A DNA stretch of 33,925 nucleotides from a virus. The number at the start of each line of letters is the position of its first letter. The stretch's first letter is position 1. The DNA is taken from positions 1 through 33,925 of IMG/VR virus record IMGVR_UViG_3300028610_000992; one strand, 5' to 3'. Under the pieces are notes generated by a model. The model was not told the DNA's origin and did no database searches. It saw nothing but the letters and a program-made list of their open reading frames with translations. Shown piece after piece: positions 8,956 through 15,166 of the stretch. The position numbers and the translations under genes were made by a program.

Positions 8956-8963
8956 GGTAGCTT

Positions 8964-9230
8964 ATGAATTGGTTAGCGATAGCAATTGGAGTCCCCCTGT
9001 TCATCTTATTGGTCGGCGTACCGTGGCTCAATGGTGTGCTTGATCTTATCATGGCGTGGCGATTTGCCAAGAACCACCATACTGACAAGACTGCATTCTT
9101 CGTAAACTGGAATGCTTTCAAATGGTCGTGGCTCCATCAGCTTGAAGCAATGGTGAAAGCTATGCCATTTCTAGCAAAAGATCTAACTGAAAACTTCGGT
9201 ATTCGACCGGATGATGGGAGGACTACATGA
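8964..9230 (+). CDS. Small membrane protein in the lysis region
   Basis: 88 residues with one or two N-terminal hydrophobic stretches (WLAIAIGVPLFILLVGVPWL, residues 3-22, then GVLDLIMAW) and a charged C-terminal half rich in Trp, Lys and His. A weak GGGTAG ribosome site lies upstream. It overlaps the next small membrane gene by 4 bases (ATGA). The family is not recognised; the position among holin genes suggests a holin, antiholin or membrane accessory. Confidence 0.5.
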   Translation: MNWLAIAIGVPLFILLVGVPWLNGVLDLIMAWRFAKNHHTDKTAFFVNWNAFKWSWLHQLEAMVKAMPFLAKDLTENFGIRPDDGRTT

Positions 9231-9439
9231 ATAAGCCTTCAAGCACTATCACAGCGGCTGGCATTGCTGGATTTATCGCAGCAACTGTTCTTCTTATCGT
9301 CAAGATTGTTTGGCCTGAGATTCACTCGCAAATACCACCGGATTATCATGGCTACTTAGTCGTAGGAATCATGCTTATCTTTGGTTACTTCAAGAAGGAG
9401 AATGTCCTTGGGAATTCTAAGCAATCTACTTGGGGGTGA
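9227..9439 (+). CDS. Small two-helix membrane protein, holin candidate
   Basis: 70 residues with two transmembrane segments (ITAAGIAGFIAATVLLIVKI, residues 8-27, and GYLVVGIMLIFGYF near residues 42-55) joined by a short loop with a basic C-terminus (KKENVLGNSK). Size, helix number and charged tail match class II phage holins. The start overlaps the preceding gene (ATGA) and the end overlaps the following holin family gene. Having two adjacent candidate holins suggests a holin/antiholin pair. Confidence 0.55.
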   Translation: MNKPSSTITAAGIAGFIAATVLLIVKIVWPEIHSQIPPDYHGYLVVGIMLIFGYFKKENVLGNSKQSTWG

Positions 9440-9809
9440 CACCGCAGTCGCAGGGGTCACTGCTGTCGGCAATGTGCTGGACAATTTGTTCACTAGTAAA
9501 GACGAAAAGCTGACGCATGAAGAAGTGCGGATGCGTCTCGCTATGGCCCCAGACATGGCGCAAACAGAGATCAATAAGATAGAAGCGACGAGCCGCCACT
9601 GGTTCGCCGCTACATGGAGGCCATTCATCGGCTGGGTCTGTGGTTTAGGAGTTCTTAACATGGTGCTCATAAACCCATGGATACAATGGATTTCGGGGCA
9701 AGTTGGGCCGGAGCTTCCTCACCAAACTATCATGCAATTAACTCTGGGCATGCTCGGACTTCTAGGTACGATGCGTACCGTTGAGAAGGTTAAGGGTAAA
9801 ACGAAATAG
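9408..9809 (+). CDS. Holin, 3TM family (Holin_3TMs)
   Basis: 133 residues from a TTG start at 9408. The family typically begins Met-Gly-(Leu/Ile)-Leu-Ser, which matches this TTG read as Met (GILSNLLGGD), and AAGGAG lies 7 bases upstream; the ATG at 9402 would put AAGGAG only 1 base away. The conserved body is present: an acidic segment, INKIEATSRHWFAATWRPFIGWVCGLG, then PWIQWISGQ and a final hydrophobic helix QLTLGMLGLLGTMRTVEKVKG. Family members accumulate in the inner membrane and time lysis. It is the last plus-strand gene before the convergent minus-strand block. Confidence 0.8.
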   Translation: MGILSNLLGGDTAVAGVTAVGNVLDNLFTSKDEKLTHEEVRMRLAMAPDMAQTEINKIEATSRHWFAATWRPFIGWVCGLGVLNMVLINPWIQWISGQVGPELPHQTIMQLTLGMLGLLGTMRTVEKVKGKTK

Positions 9810-9811
9810 TT

Positions 9812-9839
9812 GTGCGGTGGTGACTGCCTCCGTCCGCAC
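9812..9839. terminator. Candidate bidirectional terminator hairpin
   Basis: GTGCGG at 9812-9817 pairs with CCGCAC at 9834-9839 around a 16-base loop in which GG and CC may add two more pairs. It lies between the convergent holin and DUF3310 genes, where a terminator is expected, but neither side has a clear U-run, so it may depend on Rho or be weak. Confidence 0.35.
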
Positions 9840-9877
9840 CCAGAGCTAACTAGTACCCGTTGGTCACCTCGGGCGGA

Positions 9878-10177
9878 CTACTTGTCCTGATTGACATAGT
9901 CCGGTGTTGCATCGCCCTCTTCTTCGCCATCTCCGTCTGCTTTAACGCATTCAATGTACTTTTCCAAGTGGTGCCTCGCCTTCTCCAAGTCGTCAAGGAG
10001 GGGCAAACCACGCGGACCCTTCTTCCTCCAAATGTACTTTGATATACAATACTGGAACTGATTAAAGCCAAAGGCCCAAGAAACATCCCAATGCTCAAGA
10101 AGATGACCACAGCTAGGGCAGGGAGCTGCCGTGTCTTTATAGTGCTGTCCTCCGACTTGCCTTTCATTTGCTGCCAT
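9878..10177 (-). CDS. DUF3310 family protein (nucleotide kinase-like annotation)
   Basis: 99 residues from an ATG at 10177, preceded by GGAGG at 7-base spacing. The DUF3310 pattern is clear: NERQVGGQHYK at the start, HWDVSWAFGFNQFQYCISKYIWR in the middle, then DDLEKARHHLEKYIECV. This family is common in phages; some members carry a nucleotide kinase-like label, but its activity is not established. Unusual is the insert PCPSCGH before HWDV, a CxxC pair that suggests metal binding; family members normally have only a few residues there. The tail is acidic (DGDGEEEGD). It is the last gene of the minus-strand block. Confidence 0.8.
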   Translation of the reverse strand: MAANERQVGGQHYKDTAAPCPSCGHLLEHWDVSWAFGFNQFQYCISKYIWRKKGPRGLPLLDDLEKARHHLEKYIECVKADGDGEEEGDATPDYVNQDK

Positions 10178-10208
10178 TGCCTTCCCTCCAGGATGCATCC
10201 CCATTTGC

Positions 10209-10358
10209 TCACCACAATACGAACTTGGCTAACTCTAGTATTACAAGACACCAAATCCCCGCCCTTATATGACTTACACCACGGTAAACATCGCCCAGGA
10301 ATTCGCCCATTTCCATTTCATCCGTGTACCCTTTCACTGCTGTTTCCTTATTTGACAT
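10209..10358 (-). CDS. Very small protein with C-terminal membrane helix
   Basis: 49 residues. I chose the ATG at 10358 because AAGGA lies 8 bases upstream; an ATG at 10364 is possible. The N-terminal half is polar (SNKETAVKGYTDEMEMGEFLGDV) and the last 18 residues (AGIWCLVILELAKFVLW) form one hydrophobic segment reaching the very end, so it resembles a tail-anchored membrane peptide. No family recognised. A promoter-like box lies just upstream at 10379-10396. Confidence 0.45.
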   Translation of the reverse strand: MSNKETAVKGYTDEMEMGEFLGDVYRGVSHIRAGIWCLVILELAKFVLW

Positions 10359-10378
10359 ATCCATATTCCTTTTAGCTA

Positions 10379-10396
10379 GGCTACTTTTATATAATA
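10379..10396 (-). promoter_or_regulatory. Promoter-like box, shared WATTATRTAAANRTAGSC motif
   Basis: Read on the minus strand this is TATTATATAAAAGTAGCC, a close match (15 of 18) to the box at 25435-25452 and to those at 21003 and 21102. It sits between the ThyA-like gene and the small genes downstream, with TATTAT as a -10 box; the -35 region is poor. Confidence 0.4.
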
Positions 10397-10416
10397 ACCC
10401 ATCCACCAGTCCGGAC

Positions 10417-11385
10417 CTAATTATATTTTTTCCTTTCAATGCGCCTTGTCTCCCAGTCCCAACAAGCTCTATGCCAGTCAGAAGCTACAATCTCCTCAAT
10501 ATATTCGTACCTGTTTGGACGATCTATGTAGGCCATTTTGATAGGCCATGCGACATGCTGTATCCATGGGCAGCGGAAAACACTTTCCCCATCAAGGAAA
10601 CGAACACAATCCTCCATAAATTCAACATGAGTACAGTCTGTCAGCAGGGCCATGTGGTCCCCCACCCTTTGTTCCCCCTTGTACATGTCTACGTCCAGGG
10701 TTGTTTTGATAATATCCTCATAACGGGGGACGTTAGTGTAGATGTGGCAGTTATTACTGAACACATGATACTGCCCTAGTTTCAAGACAGCAGCGGAAGC
10801 TATAAGCTCCTGTAGCATTGTCATGTGTACCACGTTCGCGCCCAGCATCCCCCAAATAAAATCATTGCTCCGGTTACACACTGTCATATTAAGGCAGTCA
10901 GTTTCGTCTACTCTGAAGTATATGTGAGTATTACATGGTCGGTCTGAGGTCTGGGCTCCTGGTCCGTCGTGTACGACGTCCCACATGGACAGTACAGCTT
11001 GACGTGTACCGGGGGACTGGCGGAGAAGATCAATGACTTGGGTAATTTGATAGATAGGGTTCGCCCATCGGTATCCATAAGCGCCTCGCAGTATTCCATT
11101 ATCACTATACTCCATCATTCTGCTATTAAATTGGCTTATCCACTCAGCGTCGTTAGACCCTGCCATCATCCAAACAAATTCCATACAGTGGAAAAACGGG
11201 TTAACTCTTCTGACAGGGCAGTTGAGCAGACGCTCCTCAGGAAATTGTATGGTTAGGAATATCGGAGCCGGCATTACCATCGCAGCTCCTACCCTAGTAT
11301 GTTCCATTAGGGAGCATGTACGGAACATCTGTAGCCCTTCTACGTATGCTTGAGGCGCGTTTCGCCCTGTTATTTCTATAATCAC
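10417..11385 (-). CDS. Thymidylate synthase-like enzyme (TS or dUMP hydroxymethylase)
   Basis: 322 residues, GTG start at 11385 with AAGGGG 9 bases upstream. The family marks are NPFFHCMEFVWMMAGSND (62-79), GAYGYRWANP (101-110), RQAVLSMWDVVHDG (128-141), the catalytic block DRPCNTHIYFRV with Cys151, and NRSNDFIWGMLGANVVH (171-187). Cys151 would attack dUMP, and Asn184 matches the Asn that favours dUMP over dCMP in ThyA-type enzymes. Cys151 is followed by Asn, not the His of bacterial ThyA. From sequence alone it could methylate dUMP to dTMP or hydroxymethylate it to 5-hydroxymethyl-dUMP. The neighbouring HMUDK_hel and TAGT genes favour the second reaction; that is inference. Confidence 0.85.
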   Translation of the reverse strand: MIIEITGRNAPQAYVEGLQMFRTCSLMEHTRVGAAMVMPAPIFLTIQFPEERLLNCPVRRVNPFFHCMEFVWMMAGSNDAEWISQFNSRMMEYSDNGILRGAYGYRWANPIYQITQVIDLLRQSPGTRQAVLSMWDVVHDGPGAQTSDRPCNTHIYFRVDETDCLNMTVCNRSNDFIWGMLGANVVHMTMLQELIASAAVLKLGQYHVFSNNCHIYTNVPRYEDIIKTTLDVDMYKGEQRVGDHMALLTDCTHVEFMEDCVRFLDGESVFRCPWIQHVAWPIKMAYIDRPNRYEYIEEIVASDWHRACWDWETRRIERKKYN

Positions 11386-11403
11386 GCGTGTAACCCCTTG
11401 TTT

Positions 11404-11432
11404 TATATAACATTTTAACCTAAGCCCGTCTA
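11404..11432 (-). promoter_or_regulatory. Candidate promoter for the ThyA-like gene
   Basis: Minus strand: TAGACG (11427-11432), 17-base spacer, TATATA (11404-11409), inside the 129-base gap before the ThyA-like gene. -35 match is 4 of 6. The gap also holds a small hairpin (TGGCT/AGCCA around 11433-11451) without a T-run. No tRNA or small gene was found there. Confidence 0.35.
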
Positions 11433-11514
11433 CTGGCTGAATAATAAAGCCATGCCTAGCTATTGCCCGGTATGCGATCTACCGTCGACAGGCGTCTGAC
11501 ACGGCCATATTAGC

Positions 11515-12381
11515 TCAATAGGCCGCATATTTGCGCTTACTCCGGCCAGTGCCGGTTAGAACGCGACAATACTTGTCGAACTCGCACATACAGTTCTGTA
11601 GGTCCTGCATACACATTGTGAAGTATGGCTCCCCCAAGCGGTTTTCAATATCGCTCTTAACATCTTCTATAGCTTCCTGATACAGAGATTCTGTAATCTT
11701 CCTATGGTGATACCAGGATAACCCCCGGAGACTTCCTGGCCCCGGAGCACTGAAGTACATCCAATCAGGGGCTGCTTCTAAAGGGTGGCCTTTCGTATTT
11801 TTAAGGTCTGCTACAATCTGGGCGGAGAGGAAGCTGCCAAGGCCATCCACCCGTTTGAACCAATGCCAGTAATCTTCGCAGTTAGGCTGGCAGGATGCTG
11901 GTGTAATATCTATCACCTTTTGCAGTACCTCTACGCAATAGTCTACTTTAGACATCTTGCGCCCATGCGTAGTAATGAGGTATGCCCCTCCCCAGACTTT
12001 ATCCCCACGCTCTTGGCGTTTAGTCAGTACGTCCCATAGCTTCGTATGGGGGGAAGGTACTAGACTAAATTTTATTTCCGCAAGGGTTTCGGGCCAATTA
12101 AAGAGACGCCCCGCGACAACAGCAACTTCATAGTAGTCTCCGAACGTATCCGGAGTATAGTTTTCCCGGAGCCATCGCGTAACACGATCGTCCTCCCTGT
12201 GAACGTTGCAGAAATACGTCCGTTGGAATACCAAATCTTCGCTCCATGGTCGCTTATCACCACGTTCCTTTTTAACACGAATCCTCTCCCGTTCAGATAT
12301 CCAGTAGGCCAGCAGCTCCGGCCTTGTATAGTGCCTTCCATTGACCTCTAAAGTCAACTCGCTTACCTCCCAACCATCCAT
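11515..12381 (-). CDS. Putative DNA base hypermodification protein (HMUDK_hel / aGPT-Pplase type)
   Basis: 288 residues; ATG at 12381 with GGAGG 6 bases upstream. The layout matches proteins annotated as putative DNA base hypermodification protein (5-hmdU DNA kinase helical domain, PF18723; aGPT-Pplase of Iyer and colleagues): ISERERIRVKKERGDKRPWS (28-47), RTYFCNVHREDDRVTRWLREN (54-74), a central helical part with RLFNWPETL, GLGSFLSAQIVADLKN, then PDWMYFSAPGPGSLRGLS and the end QDLQNCMCEFDKYCRV. Family members act on 5-hydroxymethyluracil in DNA, helping to install phosphorylated or amino-linked groups. There is no P-loop kinase domain here. It overlaps the TAGT gene by 89 bases. Confidence 0.8.
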   Translation of the reverse strand: MDGWEVSELTLEVNGRHYTRPELLAYWISERERIRVKKERGDKRPWSEDLVFQRTYFCNVHREDDRVTRWLRENYTPDTFGDYYEVAVVAGRLFNWPETLAEIKFSLVPSPHTKLWDVLTKRQERGDKVWGGAYLITTHGRKMSKVDYCVEVLQKVIDITPASCQPNCEDYWHWFKRVDGLGSFLSAQIVADLKNTKGHPLEAAPDWMYFSAPGPGSLRGLSWYHHRKITESLYQEAIEDVKSDIENRLGEPYFTMCMQDLQNCMCEFDKYCRVLTGTGRSKRKYAAY

Positions 12382-13093
12382 CTTTTGCCTCCTTTTCTAC
12401 AGCTTTGATGTAAGGCCCGAAGCGTTCTTCTAGCCAGTAGCAGGCTTCAGCTTGCATTTCGGGTGTTCGGTATAGGCTGCACCCTCCGGGCGCGTTGCAA
12501 CTCCCCCAATCCTGGAAGAAGGTAGTAATGATCTTATTGCCTTGACCTCTTGCTAGTAGGGTGGCATTGAGTACCACGTCAGAAAGAATAGGAAACTTAG
12601 CAAGATCAGGAATTGTACCAGCCAGCCTACGATTAATTCCCTGGACACAGATAACTTTCCCATTTTCATTAAAAGGTGGCTTCTGAACATGGCCCATTTG
12701 TCGGGGGTGGACGCCCACGAGTGCTGTGTCTTCAAGTAATATCTCCATAAAGCCAAAGAGGGTCAGCAGGCGTTCACATTCACTCCCTGCTAGAGTTTTA
12801 AGTGTGAAGCCAGTCTTACTATTTTCCTTCATAACTTGGTGGCTGAATACAAGGTCATCATCTAAAATGCAGCAACATTCCTTTCCATCACCCATACCGT
12901 CTTGTAAGATCCATTGCATTTTCTGGCTGTAGTTGGTGACGGTAAAGGGAGCAGCAATAGTCGGAATCTTGCCGTGTAATTCCTCTTCTTCCTGGGGTAC
13001 TACGAGCCAGCATTTGTCCCGCCATGAATAAGGTATGCTTTCGTAAGTTCGCTGCGCTCCAACTCTACCACGTGTCATTATGTATAAGTTCAT
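12293..13093 (-). CDS. TAGT-type glycosyltransferase (DNA base modification)
   Basis: 266 residues from the ATG at 13093 (GGGGA 6 bases upstream; a TTG at 13108 is an alternative). It shows a small GT-A-like glycosyltransferase layout: MNLYIMTRGRVGAQRTYESI at the start (R-G-R motif), WLVVPQEEEEL, then KMQWIL and the DxD-like ILDDDLVFS (Asp78-80) for metal and nucleotide sugar binding, followed by an ARGQGNKIITTFFQDWGSCN segment. This pattern fits the TET/JBP-associated glycosyltransferases (TAGT) described by Iyer and colleagues in modified-DNA gene clusters. It likely adds a sugar or related group to hydroxymethylated pyrimidines in DNA. The sugar donor and the exact target are unknown. Confidence 0.72.
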   Translation of the reverse strand: MNLYIMTRGRVGAQRTYESIPYSWRDKCWLVVPQEEEELHGKIPTIAAPFTVTNYSQKMQWILQDGMGDGKECCCILDDDLVFSHQVMKENSKTGFTLKTLAGSECERLLTLFGFMEILLEDTALVGVHPRQMGHVQKPPFNENGKVICVQGINRRLAGTIPDLAKFPILSDVVLNATLLARGQGNKIITTFFQDWGSCNAPGGCSLYRTPEMQAEACYWLEERFGPYIKAVEKEAKDGWLGGKRVDFRGQWKALYKAGAAGLLDI

Positions 13094-13102
13094 AATCTTT
13101 CC

Positions 13103-13145
13103 CCACAAACAAAACGAGCTCCGATCACAAAGTAACCGAAGCTCG
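13103..13145 (-). terminator. Rho-independent terminator before the hypermodification genes
   Basis: On the minus strand CGAGCTTCG pairs with CGGAGCTCG (9 pairs, one mismatch) around a 13-base loop (13115-13145), followed by TTTTGTTTG. It ends the small basic protein gene at 13151 and lies just upstream of the TAGT start at 13093, so hypermodification genes would depend on readthrough or a promoter I did not find. Confidence 0.7.
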
Positions 13146-13150
13146 AGGGC

Positions 13151-13474
13151 TTACGCTTCAGCCGGGGGTGCAGTCAGTGTGCAAGCTTCAGCTTCAACAA
13201 AGAAGCGGAGCCAGCCACGAGGCTGCTCTTTTTCTTCGGCCTTTTCAGCAAGTTTGGCGAAATGCTCGACAGTCTTGCCGTCGCTCTTGGTCAGATATTC
13301 ATACCAACGAGCACGAGCACCACGGAACTTTTGTTCTCCATCGGTTAATCCGATGGTAGCTCCTTTGGCATACCCGTAATCTTTCCTGGGGGCGCGGGGC
13401 TTCTTATCGCCGGAAGCTTCTTTTTTGGCACTCGCAGCTTTTCCGGTCGGCGGCGTAACATTGGACTTGCCCAT
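13151..13474 (-). CDS. Small basic protein, paralogue of the 25530 gene product
   Basis: 107 residues from the ATG at 13474 (AAGGAG 7 bases upstream; the ATG at 13480 is too close). The first 40 residues are Lys/Ala/Pro-rich and probably disordered, like a histone tail (GKAASAKKEASGDKKPRAPRK). The rest is a small domain: KFRGARARWYEYL, GKTVEHFAKLAEK, QPRGWLRFFV. The protein at 25530 shares this layout (RGAR-x-W, G-x-x-V-x-x-F, GW-x-x-F), so the two are diverged paralogues. The basic tail suggests nucleic acid binding, perhaps DNA packing or regulation; this is inference. A promoter-like pair precedes it and a strong terminator follows, which suggests high independent expression. Confidence 0.7.
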   Translation of the reverse strand: MGKSNVTPPTGKAASAKKEASGDKKPRAPRKDYGYAKGATIGLTDGEQKFRGARARWYEYLTKSDGKTVEHFAKLAEKAEEKEQPRGWLRFFVEAEACTLTAPPAEA

Positions 13475-13513
13475 CTTCATTCTCCTTCTTAGGGTTTATA
13501 TGGGTGCATTGTG

Positions 13514-13542
13514 AGTGTACCACAAAGAGCGTCTTCGTGCAA
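13514..13542 (-). promoter_or_regulatory. Candidate promoter for the small basic protein gene
   Basis: Minus strand: TTGCAC (13537-13542), 17-base spacer, TACACT (13514-13519), between the helicase stop and the small basic protein start. The same TTGCAC/TTGCAA -35 occurs at 21038 (minus), 21510 and 26054. Confidence 0.4.
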
Positions 13543-14904
13543 CTATTTAGTGCTCAAACTCGCAAACAATTTTTTCTGGGTATGATCCTTTTGTGCTAGA
13601 GTATCCATTACTACGTCATCCAGTGTGTCAGTAGCTAGTATATGATAAATGAATACTGGGAATTTCTGACCTTGCCTATTCACACGCGCATTAGCTTGGT
13701 CGTAATATTCAAGGTTCCACGTTATACCGAACCATATTATATGATGGCAGGCTTCCTGCAAATTAAGTCCGTGTGCCATGGAAGCCGGGTGGCAGATCAT
13801 TAACGGTGTCTGGCCTGCATTGAAAGCCTGTATGTACTCGTTAGATCGTCCAGCCGACGTGCCTCCTCCAAGAACAGGGATTGAAGAACCAAAGCGTCCG
13901 AGTATTCGCTCTCTGTCGTGATTGAATTCATACATAATAAGTGCAGGAGCCCCTCCAAGTTGTTCGATAAGGTCAGCCAACGCTTCAAGCTTCGCCTCAT
14001 GGATCGGGGACCAGTCGCGATCCTTTGAAGTATATATCGCTCCATTGCAGATTTGTCTGCACTTGCCTCCAGCGACAGCGGCATTTGCTGCGACGATGAC
14101 TCCTTCGTTGATTTCGGTGATGAATTCGTTTTCGATGTCATTGTATTTCTCCCGGGCATCTTGGGGCAGGTCCACATAGATGCGCTCTTGTAGAACAGCA
14201 GGCATCTCTAAATAATCATTTGCAGCTAACCGAAGCACCAGAGGGTCTATCCTCCCCATTATAGCTTCCCAAGAACCTTGATTGGGGTAGAACTTATAAG
14301 GCTCCCAAGCATTGCTATGAAAAAACTTATTTCGGTAATGGGTGACGTATCGGCCCAATGCGTTTCCTTCGTCCATTATGAACACTTGGCCGAATAAATC
14401 TTCTAGCCCGTTGGGGATCGGTGTTCCTGTCAGAATCCATCTGCGATCGAACCGGGGAAAGTGAGGCCTCATTAGTTTGAATCTTTTCGTTGTTGAGTTT
14501 TTGAACTTGGTGCTTTCGTCTACGCATACAACAGTCCATTCCTTGCGGTGAGAAGCAGTTGGGGCGAACAACCACGCCAGCCCCTCGGGATTAATGATAT
14601 GTATGTCTACGTCCAGCCTTAACATCGCAGGTTTATCATTACCATGTATGACTGCATAGGTAAGTTCATTAAACTCCAACCACTTTTCTATTTCGTCAGG
14701 CCAGACATTGTAACAGGGACGCAGGGGAGCGATGACTAGCATTCCCTTGGGGACCATACCCTTGCTCTTTAGAATTTTATATGCCGCGAGGCATACTGCT
14801 GTTTTTCCGAGACCGGGGTCAAGAAAAAGGCCTCCGCTCCCCTGCGATAGTAGGAGCTTTATAGCACGAAGCTGGTATTCATGGGGTGTCCAGGGAATGC
14901 TCAT
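13543..14904 (-). CDS. SNF2-family DEAD/DEAH-type helicase
   Basis: 453 residues. It has the motifs of an SF2 SNF2-type ATPase: Q-motif-like WTPHEYQLRAI, Walker A DPGLGKT (29-35), motif Ia VIAPLRPCYNVW (57-68), motif II VCVDEST (126-132), motif III LTGTPIPN (158-165) and motif VI QANARVNRQGQ (403-413). Phages often encode this type beside a VRR-NUC gene, as here, where the two genes overlap by 26 bases. Such helicases are thought to aid phage recombination, replication fork restart or counter-defence. The ATPase looks intact; the target DNA structure cannot be told. Confidence 0.9.
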   Translation of the reverse strand: MSIPWTPHEYQLRAIKLLLSQGSGGLFLDPGLGKTAVCLAAYKILKSKGMVPKGMLVIAPLRPCYNVWPDEIEKWLEFNELTYAVIHGNDKPAMLRLDVDIHIINPEGLAWLFAPTASHRKEWTVVCVDESTKFKNSTTKRFKLMRPHFPRFDRRWILTGTPIPNGLEDLFGQVFIMDEGNALGRYVTHYRNKFFHSNAWEPYKFYPNQGSWEAIMGRIDPLVLRLAANDYLEMPAVLQERIYVDLPQDAREKYNDIENEFITEINEGVIVAANAAVAGGKCRQICNGAIYTSKDRDWSPIHEAKLEALADLIEQLGGAPALIMYEFNHDRERILGRFGSSIPVLGGGTSAGRSNEYIQAFNAGQTPLMICHPASMAHGLNLQEACHHIIWFGITWNLEYYDQANARVNRQGQKFPVFIYHILATDTLDDVVMDTLAQKDHTQKKLFASLSTK

Positions 14905-15166
14905 CTAATATGGTCTTAGCTCTTTCATAGTTGTCCGTCCAATACGCCGCAACACCACGCTCAGTAAGTTGCTTGAGTCGGTGCTCCTGTATTTTGCTAG
15001 GCTTTTCCCCGAGTTTCTTAAACTCAATCCATACGTGATAGCCGTAAGGATTAACGAATAAGTGGTCTGGCCATCCTCGTTGTCCAACGACGTTGATCTT
15101 AAGTGGTAGGTAATTGATAGATTCAGCATATTTACTCGCTTTTTGCTCTACTTTACTTTCTAAAAT
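14879..15166 (-). CDS. VRR-NUC domain nuclease with probable ATT start
   Basis: 95 residues: LESKVEQKASKYAESINYLP at the start, KINVVGQRGWPDHLFV (G-x-PD) in the middle, then HVWIEFKKLGEKPSKIQ (E-x-K) and LTERGVAAYWTDNYE at the end. This is the complete VRR-NUC pattern of PD-(D/E)xK nucleases cleaving branched or flapped DNA. No ATG, GTG or TTG exists between the upstream in-frame stop and the conserved start. The best candidate is ATT at 15166, 7 bases after AGAGGA and overlapping the preceding gene's stop; CTG at 15172 is the alternative. An automatic caller could miss it. It overlaps the SNF2 helicase gene by 26 bases. Confidence 0.8.
   Translation of the reverse strand: MLESKVEQKASKYAESINYLPLKINVVGQRGWPDHLFVNPYGYHVWIEFKKLGEKPSKIQEHRLKQLTERGVAAYWTDNYERAKTILDEHSLDTP

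Noticed and set aside
11386-11514. Possible tRNA or small gene between the ThyA-like and HMUDK_hel-type genes
   Set aside because: No acceptor stem, anticodon or T-arm could be drawn on either strand, and open frames are under 10 codons. Only a promoter and a small hairpin remain.
14905-15129. 74-codon minus-strand open frame overlapping the VRR-NUC region
   Set aside because: It lies in a different frame from the clear VRR-NUC protein, which starts with a rare codon; the open frame has no recognised features and is a shadow.
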